DNA from: Camellia lanceoleosa
Taxonomy: Eukaryota > Streptophyta > Magnoliopsida > Ericales > Theaceae
DNA length: 64,000 nt
Direction of reading: 5' to 3'
Assembly: GCA_025200525.1 (NCBI GenBank)
Contig: CM045758.1
Location: forward strand, 58,747,649 to 58,811,648
Numbering within the stretch: position 1 is the first letter of the stretch; each line of letters begins with the position of its first letter. Under the pieces are notes generated by a model. That model saw nothing but the letters and a program-made list of their open reading frames with translations, had not been told where the DNA came from and made no database searches. The position numbers were made by a program, and so were the translations under genes. This document shows positions 34,287-43,604 of this stretch, in pieces.

Positions 34287-34310
34287 CTCCCCAGCAGAAT
34301 CGCCAGAAAC
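34287..34310 (-). other. Primer binding site of element C
   Basis: Minus strand after the LTR begins GTTTCTGGCGATTCTGCTGG. It is the same site as in B with one base changed. Confidence 0.8.
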
Positions 34311-36949
34311 TGTAACAGTGCCCGCGGGGGACCTCGCTACAGTTCGGACTCCCTTTGTGTCACGGTTCTAAATCTTGAACCAAAGAGTCCAAATCAGGCA
34401 AATCGTTTTGAAGAAAAACAGATTTTTGAAAAGTAGTGCCAAACATGGACTGCTTTGCCAGATTACAGAGTCGCCACCTAAATATTTTAAAATGGGAAAT
34501 TTAGGAAACCCTGACTCAGTGCCGAAGGCCACGTGTCCGTCATCACCAAAGTGGTCTTGGCTCGGGAGCTTGGGTACGATCGGGGAAGGTCAGCTATGAG
34601 CACCCCCTTTCGCCCGGTCCGAAGACCGGCCTCTACTAACCGTGATATCCGTTTTTGAAAACATTACATGCTCTTATTCCAATTGTTAGCCTAGAATTAC
34701 TATGTTATGCGCACAGCAAATAAGTATAGACTAGATCGCCTAACTTGGAAACAAACATTGCATATCCGTTCGTTTTGAAAAATGCTTTGGAATTTGCTAC
34801 TCGCAAGTAGGCTAAAATACGGATTTCAATGAGTTGTTCCAACTCAGGCAATCCAACCTCCACCCACAGGCATTCAAACAATTCATCTCACATAAGCAGT
34901 TAGCCGCATGGTAAGCATACTGTCATGGCAACATTCACACGCATGTGGTATGCTAAAGCGTAAAATACTTACATCGTACTCCGTGCCAAAACAATAAACT
35001 AGTTAGCAAAACATGCATGACCTAGTTCATGTTAAATGGCTAATGCATCACATACAGGGGTGTAATCTAAACAGGCTCGGCTAACCCTAAACATGGCACA
35101 TGAGATGCAACAACTATCACGTATTCAATTTGGAATTGAAAGTACGATGCAGTTTGCATGATGTGCCGAGCCCGATGCATGTAAACAAATGCATGAATGC
35201 ACACATGCATTGCATAAGGTATGCTAATTTGAATGTGCCCTAATCTACCAACATAAGCGGGTAAATAAAAGGGAGAAAGAAATGGGAGTTGGGAGACATA
35301 CACACCACTCACCCACACTTATTACAATTACGCCCTCGCTCGGAGGGACCAAAAGAATATACAAATTAATTAACTACGCAAGCTAATTAAAATATTACAA
35401 ATCAACTAAATTAATTAAATAAAATAATTAATCTAATTAAACAGTAATTCGCCTCGGGATGAGGGCCCAATGCATCGCGTGCCCGGAACTCGCTCGGAAT
35501 CGTACTGCCATGCATGATTGCCTCTGTTTTCCCTGCTTTCCTCCTCTGAAGATTGCCAAAGTCTCAGAAATACTTCCTCGGGCACTGGAGATCATCACCG
35601 GCTGTGGTATGACACCACCGGCTGAAGGATGTGGCCACCGGCACTGAATTCATCCATCAGCTGCCAGTAGACTGCCGGTCGGCACAAAATGCCTGCAGAA
35701 CCTGCAACTCACAGCAGCAGAGGACACAACTTGCATGGCAATATAATTCAAGCCATTTATGCACCAAACACATCCCTTATCATGTTAGTGACTCAAAGGG
35801 GCATGTGCCTCGATTCCCGGACCACCAATCACGCATTTCCATGCATGATGGCCCAAGGAACCAAGGATGCAACTTCACTTTCAAATGCATGCAAACCAAA
35901 TAAACATGAAAGGGTGCCAAACCTCTATCATTATCATCTCAAGAGGCCAAGCATGCATGCTCATGCAATGCAACTTTAAGCATGTTATCTAGCATGCAAC
36001 ATGAACAATGCGAGCAAGCTAAACATGTTAGGCATACAACCTAAGCAAAGAGGCATATAAACCAAGCAATGGAGTGGACTAGAACATGAATTAGACTACT
36101 CCTAATTGGCCTAAAATCAGTGGCCAAAGTGCCTAGAAATGGAGACTAAACACACACACACATGCAAGTGTTATGGTCCAAACCCAAGGCATAAACATGG
36201 CAACCCCCAAGCACACTTGGAGATACCAAACAAGGACAATAAACACACATTGTAAAGCTCTGAAAATCATGCAAAACATGATGCCAAATCATACAACAAA
36301 ACAAGCCAAACAAAGCATGCAAATGGTCTAAGGTTCAAAGCAAATCAATGAGGCTTTGATCCACACTTAGCACAACCACACATGGAAATACTTAAACACT
36401 TAAAAACAGAGTTTTAACACATAAAACTAAGCCTAAAGGACCACCTAGATGGCATCTAGATGACATGAATCCGAAGGCATGCATTAAAGCCAAAACATGG
36501 AGCATTTAACACATACTCTTAAAGCATTAAAGAGGCATGGTAAGCAATCAAACAAACATATATGAAGGACTGAAATAGCATGCAAAATGGTTCCAAACCG
36601 TCAAAAATGAAGCAAGCAAGGCATGCTACACACTCATGCTCTTAAGGCCAACAAGCCCAATGCAAAGAGGCTATATTAAAATGCTATGGTTGGCTCAAAC
36701 AACATGAGACAGACCTAAAACATGGAAATATGAGCACAAAAACTTCACAAATGCAAGGCTAAAACATGCTAGAAGCTAAGGCATACAACCTAGGCATGTT
36801 AGAGGATCAAAAGGCATTACAAGGCAACTATGCTAAGCATGCATAAGGGACCTAAACCAACTTAGAAACATGTTATATCATGGCAATATAAGCATAAAAA
36901 ACAAACCAAACATGCTCAACACACACTTAAGCACAAGCTCCCTCAAGAA

Positions 36950-37130
36950 GCCAAATCTTGTCCTTTTCAAGGACATCAAGGAGAGGGGGTGGTCCTCTCC
37001 TTCTTGAGACTCTAAGGCATCATCTTCACCACTGAAATCCCTCAAGATTTCAGTGGTGAAGAGATCCTAACACCAAAGTCTCGGATCTCTCACAAAATGG
37101 CACAAAGAAGGGCCTTTTCAAGGCCTAAGG
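36950..37130 (-). ncRNA. Hairpin cluster in the LTR-derived RNA of element C
   Basis: The strongest stem-loop has arms TCTTCACCACTGAAATC (37023-37039) and GATTTCAGTGGTGAAGA (37046-37062), 17 perfect pairs around a 6-base loop. Neighbours are TGTCC/GGACA (36957-36974), GGAGAGG/CCTCTCC (36980-37000) and a GGCCTT/AAGGCC stem (37111-37126). The set is shared with element B, where several stems differ in length yet still pair. It is about 450-600 bp after the TATA box, so it would sit in the RNA leader. Confidence 0.6.
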
Positions 37131-37567
37131 GTGGTCAAACTTGCTCAAACCACAAAACACTCTTAATAAACAATAAAGAGGCTTAAAAAATAGAACTTTT
37201 ATGTGTTATAGACTAAGCACAAAAACTTTTTTAAACTAGGAAAAAATGGAGTGCAAGAATGGGGTAAATAAAGTAAGTTTTGTTACCCTTGAAGACCACC
37301 TTCACAAAGGTTGGAGTTGTTGGTTCCTTGAGCTCCAAACCAGTCAAGAACTTCAAGAACAAGCCCTTAGCACCTCAGTTCCAAGAGGAAGGTGAAACAC
37401 TAGGTGTTTATGTGCAATAGTAAGGCACAAAACACCTAGACTAACAAGAGAGGGATAGAGATAGAATAGATATAGGATTTCTAACCTAAACCAGAGCTTC
37501 TCTCCTGTCTAAAAATGGCTAAGTTTCTCAAGAACTTCAACCCTTGAGCCAAGAGAAGAGGGGTTCC

Positions 37568-37637
37568 CTTATAGGCAACCAAAACTTACAAGTTAAGGCA
37601 ATCCAAGGCTCATCCCTCCATACACGTGTATGGAGGG
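37568..37637 (-). promoter_or_regulatory. Palindrome and TATA box of the 5' LTR of C
   Basis: The arm CCCTCCATACAC (37614-37625) and its reverse complement (37626-37637) make a perfect 24-bp palindrome centred on CACGTG. TATAAG follows about 40 bp downstream in element sense (37573-37568). The same pair is in the other LTR (palindrome 21965-21988). Confidence 0.65.
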
Positions 37638-38035
37638 GAAACAAGCGCAAGAAAGCTGTCTGAAAATATCTCCAAAAACAGCTGTAAAGTGATCGGCAGG
37701 GCAAAATGGTCATTTTGCCAAAAAGAGTGCCGACCGGCACAAAATAGTGCCGACCGGCACAATATAGTGTCGATGGAAACAATCACCAGCCGGTGGCCTC
37801 TAGCCACTGCCGGTGGTGTGTGGGGATGCCTCACAAAGCATTCCCTGCCCCTCCAAGGCAAAACACAAGTGTTTGGTGCAAAACCAGACATAAAATGGTC
37901 AAGTTTGGAGGTCCTGAGGCAAGGCGCGTAGCCGAGAACTCCGGGAACTCCAAACAAACACAAACATGGATAATCACCGAGTGTTCAAGCGGTGACGTCC
38001 AAGTCTTGAGGACGGTCAAAAATGGGGTGTCTACA

Positions 38036-38304
38036 CCGGGTACCAAGCCCGACAGACCGGGCCCTCCAGCAGAATCCGGTAATGCGAGGTCTCATCGGCA
38101 CCGGCAAACCAATCTCGCATCATGGCTGGCAAAGGAGCCCAAGGCAGCCAGGTGATCTGAAAATGCAATACAGTTTGTTATCTATTGTTATTGAAATATG
38201 CAGTGGAAAGACGAAGCTTAAATGAACTGGAAGTAAAACATACCTCTGCGGGGGTGATGGTGTCGAAGAAGCGGCGGAAGAAGCTAAATGTCTCTCGCGG
38301 CCTC
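38036..38304 (-). pseudogene. Antisense PMD gene of element B, upstream part (exon 3 end and exon 4 start)
   Basis: Read on the minus strand: end of exon 3 (38304-38244; FSFFRRFFDTITPAE), donor GTATGTTTTAC, intron, acceptor TTTTCAG, then exon 4 from 38156 (ITWLPWAPLPAMMRDWFAG...) to the insertion point of C at 38036. Exon 4 continues at 18642. The codons on both sides of C join in phase once the CCGGG duplication is removed. Exons 1-2 and the promoter were lost at the deletion at about 38304. Confidence 0.75.
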
Positions 38305-41050
38305 GATGCCTACAGAGGTTACCATTAAATTTCCATGCATCTGGAGGATCAAGACAAGACTGCATTCCTCACCCCAAGAGGAACATATTGCTATAAGGTT
38401 ATTCCTTTTGGACTGAAGAATGCAGGGGCAACTTACCAGAGACTAGTCACTGCCATGTTCAAGGAGCAACTCGGCCACACTATGGAAGTGTACATTGACG
38501 ATATGGTGGTCAAGTCCAAGGAAAAGCAGAACCATATATCCAATCTAGAAGAGACATTCGGCATTCTATGCAAATATAGAATGAAGCTGAACGCTTCCAA
38601 ATGTGCGTTTGGGATCGGCTCTGGCAAATTCTTGGGTTACATTGTCAACCCCCGAGGAATCGAAGCCAACCAAAGGCAAATCACAGCAATCTTGGAACTA
38701 GGCTCCCTTTGATCGGTCAAGGAGGTCCAGAAGTTAATGGGGATAGCCGCTGCACTCAACAGGTTCATCAGTCGTTCCACGAACCGCTGCTGACAATTCT
38801 TTCATACACTACGGCATGGCAAGGCTTTTGAATGGTCTGCCGAGTGCGAAGCCGCTTTCAACGGCCTCAAGACCTATCTCCGATCAGTTCCACTATTGAC
38901 AACACCATCGGCGGGCGACCCGCTCATTTTATATCTGGCCGTCTCCGACTGGGCCGTCAGCGCTGCACTGCTAAAGGAAGAGCTTGGAGAGCAGCAACAA
39001 GTGTATTACGTGAGCAAGGCAATGGTTGACGCCGAAAAACGTTACCTTCCGTTGGAAAAACTCATCCTAGCCCTCATTATGGCAGCAAGAAAATTGATGC
39101 ATTATTTTCAGGGGCATACAATCGGGGTATTAACGGACTACCCCCTCCGGGTAGTACTCCGTAGTGTAGACGCATCAGGGCGCGTTTCAAAGTGGGCTCT
39201 TGAACTCGGCCAGTATGATATTTAGTTTCTGCCTAGAACCTCAATCAAGGGACAAGTGCTTGCCAACTTTGTGGCCGAATTCACTGGGGGTCTTGCCGAT
39301 TTTAAGTCTGATGAAATTCAACCTAAGCCGAACTGGAGAATTTATGTTGGGGACATTTGGCAGTTGTACTGTGATGGATCGTCCAATCAACGCAGCAGCG
39401 GGGCCGGAGTAGTGATAATGGCTCCTGACGGGGCAATAATTAAGCAGGCTGTCAAACTCGGCTTCGAAGCATCAAATAATGAGGCCGAATACGAGGCCCT
39501 GTTAACCGGCTTGCGGAATGCACATCTCCTAGGTGCTCGGTGTTTGCTTATATTCTGCGATTCAAAATTGGTGATCAATCAGCTAAAGGGGGAGTACGCA
39601 GCACGAAACGACAAATTCCTTGCTGGCAAAATTTGACCATCATGAATTGAACCAAATAACCCGTGACCAGAATACACATGCAGATGCCTTGGCTTGCCTA
39701 GCCTCCGCCATTAACTCAGAGATTAAGCGGACCATTGAAGTTGGTTTCATCCCGGAGCCGAGCATTGGCCCTTCTAAGGAAGTCCAGGTCAATGTCATAG
39801 AGTCAGGGCCGAGTTGGATGGACTCCATTGCTGCATTCCTATCTTCTGAATAGCTCCCAGCGGACAAAAAAGAAGCACACAAGCTACGAAACAAAGCCCT
39901 GCGATACTACTTGGATCCGCAAGGAAAGCTTTATAAAAAGTCCCTTTCTGGTCCATACCTGGAATGCATTCATCCGGATAAAGTTGAGGAACTCCTGACT
40001 GAAATACATGAAGGTAGCTGTGGTGCCCATTATGGCGGGCGCTCTTTGGCCCATCGAGCTATAACACAGGGGCATTATTGGCCGACAATGAGAGTTGATG
40101 CCGAATGTAATGTGAAAAAAAGTGAACAATGCCAGAAGTTCTCTCCATTAACCCATTTGCCTGCTGAAGAGTTAAGCTCTATCACCAGTCCCTGGCCGTT
40201 CACCCAGTGGGGGCTTGATATCGTCGGACCATTGCCGAGAGCCCCAGGGAACAAACGATACTTGATCGTCGCGACAGATTACTTCACAAAATGGGTAGAA
40301 GCAGAGGCACTAACGCACATTTGAGATGCTGATATTAAGCGCTTCGTATGGAGAAATATCATAACCCAATTCGGCATTCCAAGAGCAGTTATCTCAGACA
40401 ACGGCACCCAGTTTGATTGTGGCGTCTACTGAGAGCTGTGTAGCAAGTATGGTATCCGGCCTTACTTTTCCACTCCGGTTTACCCACAAAGCAATGGTCA
40501 AGCCAAAGCCTCTAACAAATCCATCTTGGACGGCATCAAGAGGCTGGAGAAAGCTAAAGGCAAGTGGGTCGAAGAATTGCCGATTGTATTGTGGGCTCAT
40601 CGACCTATGCCGAGACGATCCACTGGGGAAACGCCGTTTGCTTTATGCTTTGGAACACAGGCAATCATAACCCTAGAGATCGGCCTTCCAACCTTGAAAT
40701 CAAAAGTTTTTGATATGGGCTGAAACGACATGATGCTGGCCTTGGATTTGATTCTGATTGAAGAACGAAGAGACCGTGCCCTTGTATCCATGGCACGGTA
40801 CCACCAGCAGCTTGCTAAGTCGTATAATCAACGTGTTTAGCTGCGCCGCTACACACCAAGAGAATTGGTCCTGAAGAAGGTGCTTCCAGCTGCTAGGAAA
40901 CCGGCTGATGGAAAATTGGGTCCTAACTGGGACAGCCCCTATTAGATTGATTCGATCGCAGGAGTAGGGGCATATTCGCTCAAAGACATGTCAGAAAGAA
41001 GTCTGCCACGGCCTTGGAATTCCACGTATTTACGCAAATTTTATCATTGA
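38305..41050 (+). pseudogene. pol: Pol of element A: reverse transcriptase, two RNase H domains, integrase (decayed)
   Basis: The frame resumes inside reverse transcriptase at DAYRGYH. RT motifs include YKVIPFGLKNAGATYQ and the catalytic YIDDMVVKS (38491). The Ty3-type RNase H follows (about 38840-39200), then a second, archaeal-type RNase H with YCDGSS (39370), NNEAEYEALL and FCDSKLVINQL. Two RNase H domains in this order mark the Tat lineage. Integrase spans about 39990-40720: HEGSCGAHYGG zinc finger, WGLDIVGPLP, DNGTQF and the YPQSNGQAK segment. At least nine in-frame stops are scattered through it (for example 38326, 38710, 39223, 39634, 40322, 40430, 40721). The catalytic Glu of the DD35E triad is Lys (40505-40507), and one zinc-binding Cys is Ser (40131). 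Clearly inactive. Confidence 0.92.
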
Positions 41051-41150
41051 CCCGACTTGTGGGGCATGATACTTGTTCTGAATGGTTCGCCATGTACCCA
41101 TCTCATTTTTGCAATGCAAAGTTTCTCGTTTTCTCATCGCGCAATTGAGA

Positions 41151-41640
41151 AATAAAGTCTCCGGATTCGGAGCCCCATCGGCGCATGACGCCTTTGGGCC
41201 GATAAAGCCTCTGGATTCGGAGTGCCCTTCGTGGATATCACGATTGGCCAAATAAAGTCTCCAAATTTGGAGCCCCATCGGCGCATGATGCCTTTAGGTC
41301 GATAAAGCCTCCAGATTCGGAGCGCCCTTCGTGGATATCACGATTGGCCAAATAAAGTCTCTAGATTCGGAGCCTTATCGGCGCATGACGCCTTCGGGCC
41401 AATAGAGCCTCTGGATCAGAGCGCCCTTCTTGGATATCACGATTGGCCAAATGAAGTCTCCGGATTCGGAGCGCCCTTTGTGGATGCCATGATTCGGAGC
41501 CCCATCGGCGCATGACGCCTTTGGGCCGATAAAGCCTTCGAATTCGGAGTGCCCTTCGTGGATACCAATGGCAATTATTGGCCGAATAAGACTCCGGATT
41601 CGGAGTGCCCTTCATAGCCTCCGAATTCGGAACCAGAGCC
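41151..41640. repeat. About 100-bp tandem array in the 3' region of element A
   Basis: AATAAAGTCTC marks units at 41151, 41251, 41351 and (as AATGAAGTCTC) 41449. Each unit has two half-repeats with GATTCGGAG. Such arrays between pol and the 3' LTR are typical of Tat/Ogre elements. Confidence 0.9.
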
Positions 41641-41993
41641 ATGCAGAAAACAAATTAAGCATGATTCGAAAACGATGTTGAGCCGGCGAAATGCCTGATT
41701 AAGTTCAGTTGAAATGCTTCGTTAAGCTAAGCCGGCAAAAGCCGTTTACACTTTAAAAGCATACAAACATTGAAAATGAAATGCTTGAAAAAATTGGGCC
41801 GGCGCAACCGCATAACCAATTAAAATATGCAAACATTCGAAACGATATGCCTAATTAGGCATGTAAACATTGAAGATCAAGCACAAATGTTTAAAATAAA
41901 ACATTTTATTAAACTATCCAATAGATACAATATATGTTGGAACGTTTACAAGGAAAGTCGTTTAGTTGGAACGTTTACAATATATGTTTAGTT
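41641..41993. other. Non-coding DNA of element A
   Basis: No gene. Short AAATGCTT/GCCGGC words recur. Probably contains the 3' end of the antisense transcript. Confidence 0.4.
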
Positions 41994-42923
41994 CTACTCG
42001 GCGTCGCCCTCGTCATCACTTTTCTCCATTTTGAAAGCGATAAAAGGAAAGTCGTGATGATGATATAATGGCGACGCCGATTCAACTTCTGCTCTTTGGA
42101 GTGCCCCTGAGGCTTGGAGAGCCTTAATCCATCCGTGCTTAAAGCCCCGATTCTTGCATCGGCACACCTCCTCTGCAAGTTTCTCCTTGGTCTTGTCTAT
42201 CTCAACTCTTCGGCCGTCGTGGAAGCCTTTTTTATAACCCACAGTCCTTGCATTTTCCATGGCAAACATGCTTGCCGTATCCTGATCGGCTATCGCGTGA
42301 CTTAACAGTCGTTGGGTCACTCTCTCATCCACGACCGGGTTGGATTGACCTGCTACACGCAGCTCGATGGTTTGATCCTTCCTAAGTTCCCTAAGCTCAT
42401 ACTCGGACTTCTCCGCGCGAGCCTCCAAGTTCCGAATTCATTCGTCCTTTTTCTCTATTTCTTGCCGCGCGACGCGTAGGCACATGCCAACTTCATAAGC
42501 GGTATACAGCCATTTCACTGCCCCGTGGATGCCCTCTCAAAATACTTTGAAATCATGTCGACCAACCATCGACTGTTGGACTTCCGGTGGAAAAATCTGT
42601 CGAGCAAACTTGACCGCTACACATGGGTTGTTGACAATGGAGTCCGCCTCCATCATCGGTTTATTCCCCACAAAAATCGCAAAACTCAACGGTCGCGGCG
42701 TCGCGTCGGCCTCATTTCTCGATCGCGGTCGTGGGGAGCTTCCCCGTTGCTGTTTTTCTTTTCGGGGTGATCTATTTCGATGACTTGGAGGCTGATGTTT
42801 TTCCCGTTCTTTGGATGTCCTACCTCCCGCACGGGTGGGTTTGCTGGTGCGATTCATTACAGTGTCAGGCTCAGCCAATGTTCGCCCTTCTCCTTTGCTG
42901 TTGAAGAACAGTCTATTTGACAT
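41994..42923 (-). pseudogene. Second antisense reading frame of element A (two in-frame stops)
   Basis: One continuous minus-strand frame of about 309 codons from ATG (42923) to a stop at 41994, interrupted by TGA at 42537-42539 and another near 42440. The N-terminal part is basic and Arg/Ser/Lys-rich (SPRKEKQQRGSSPRPRSR); the middle (EARAEKSEYELRELRKDQ) looks coiled-coil; the C-terminus is acidic (EKSDDEGDAE). The segment CKNRGFKHGWIKALQASGAL is nearly the same as FKNRGFKHSWLKALAAANL in the neighbouring antisense gene (43605-45740), so the two are probably related by duplication. I cannot assign a function. Confidence 0.55.
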
Positions 42924-43604
42924 TCACACTTATCTAACGTCATGCAACAAATTGTTTTAAATCAAGTCTGAACACAATAAGTAGAGTCACTAGCGGGAAG
43001 AGTCCATCCCATTTATTTCTAATGCTTGCAACGCCCCCGAGGCGATTTCAATAACGCTAAACTCCAAAAGACTGATGCTGATCGACGTGCACCGCAACCA
43101 GCCTATAAACTATTAGCATTCGACTTTTTGGAGTTCATGCATTGGCTGGGGCAAAGGCAGATTTATTAATCTGATCGGCCAAGCATCTAAGCCTGATGCC
43201 GATCGATGTGTGCCACATCCACCCCATGAACTATTAGCATTCGGCTTTTTGGATTAGCATCGGGGTTTATTAATTTGATCGGCTATTCAACGAGGATAAA
43301 TTAAAATTGCCCAATTATCTAATCGGCAAGTATACACGAATGTTTTATCCAAAATAGCAAAAAATAATACCTTTCATCAATAACAAAATTTAGCACAAAT
43401 AATAGCAAAGTACAAAGGGAATTTTCATTAGTAAATTGGGCACAAATTGTAGCCATTTTACATATGAAAACTACTAAACAAAAAGTTACAAGTTTGCATG
43501 AAAATGTCTAGCAAAAAACTATGACTGTAGCAATACATGAAAACTACTAATCGAAAAGCTGTAAGAATACATTCAAAATCCTAAAACTATGACTGTCACC
43601 CAAA
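42924..43604. other. Spacer between the two antisense frames of element A
   Basis: No protein. A short imperfect duplication (GCATTCGGCTTTTTGGA against GCATTCGACTTTTTGGA) lies near 43114-43260; the right part is AT-rich. Confidence 0.4.

Larger units (their letters stand above)
18643..38035 (-). mobile_element. Complete Ogre-like non-autonomous element C (19.4 kb)
   Basis: Two LTRs of about 3.73 kb (18643-22386 and 34311-38035) enclose a 11.9-kb interior. The 5-bp duplication CCGGG lies on both sides (18638-18642 and 38036-38040). Reading on the minus strand: 5' LTR, arginine-type primer site, leader, short gag, non-coding DNA with conserved hairpin and purine tract, antisense PMD gene, tandem repeats, polypurine tract, 3' LTR. 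There is no protease, reverse transcriptase or integrase. LTRs are about 98% alike by eye outside one patch, so it is the youngest layer of the nest. Movement would need enzymes supplied by another element. Confidence 0.93.
34311..38035 (-). mobile_element. 5' LTR of element C
   Basis: 3725 bp. It matches 18643-22386 almost throughout. Promoter parts in element sense: GTGCCGACCGGCAC-type boxes (about 37727-37770), perfect 24-bp palindrome (37614-37637), TATAAG (37573-37568), then the hairpin cluster (about 36950-37130). Confidence 0.93.
8673..38304 (+). mobile_element. Large Ogre-like LTR element B, 3' truncated, interrupted by C
   Basis: Element B has a 3.9-kb LTR at its left end, a primer site GTTTCTGGCGACTCTGCTGG (the Ogre-type site, known to match arginine tRNA), a short gag (13331-14309), non-coding internal DNA and an antisense PMD gene (17397-18642 plus 38036-38304) split by element C. 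B stops inside the third PMD exon at about 38304, where A's reverse transcriptase resumes, so its 3' part and right LTR are deleted. No pol is present. It is a LARD-like, non-autonomous relative of C. Confidence 0.85.
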
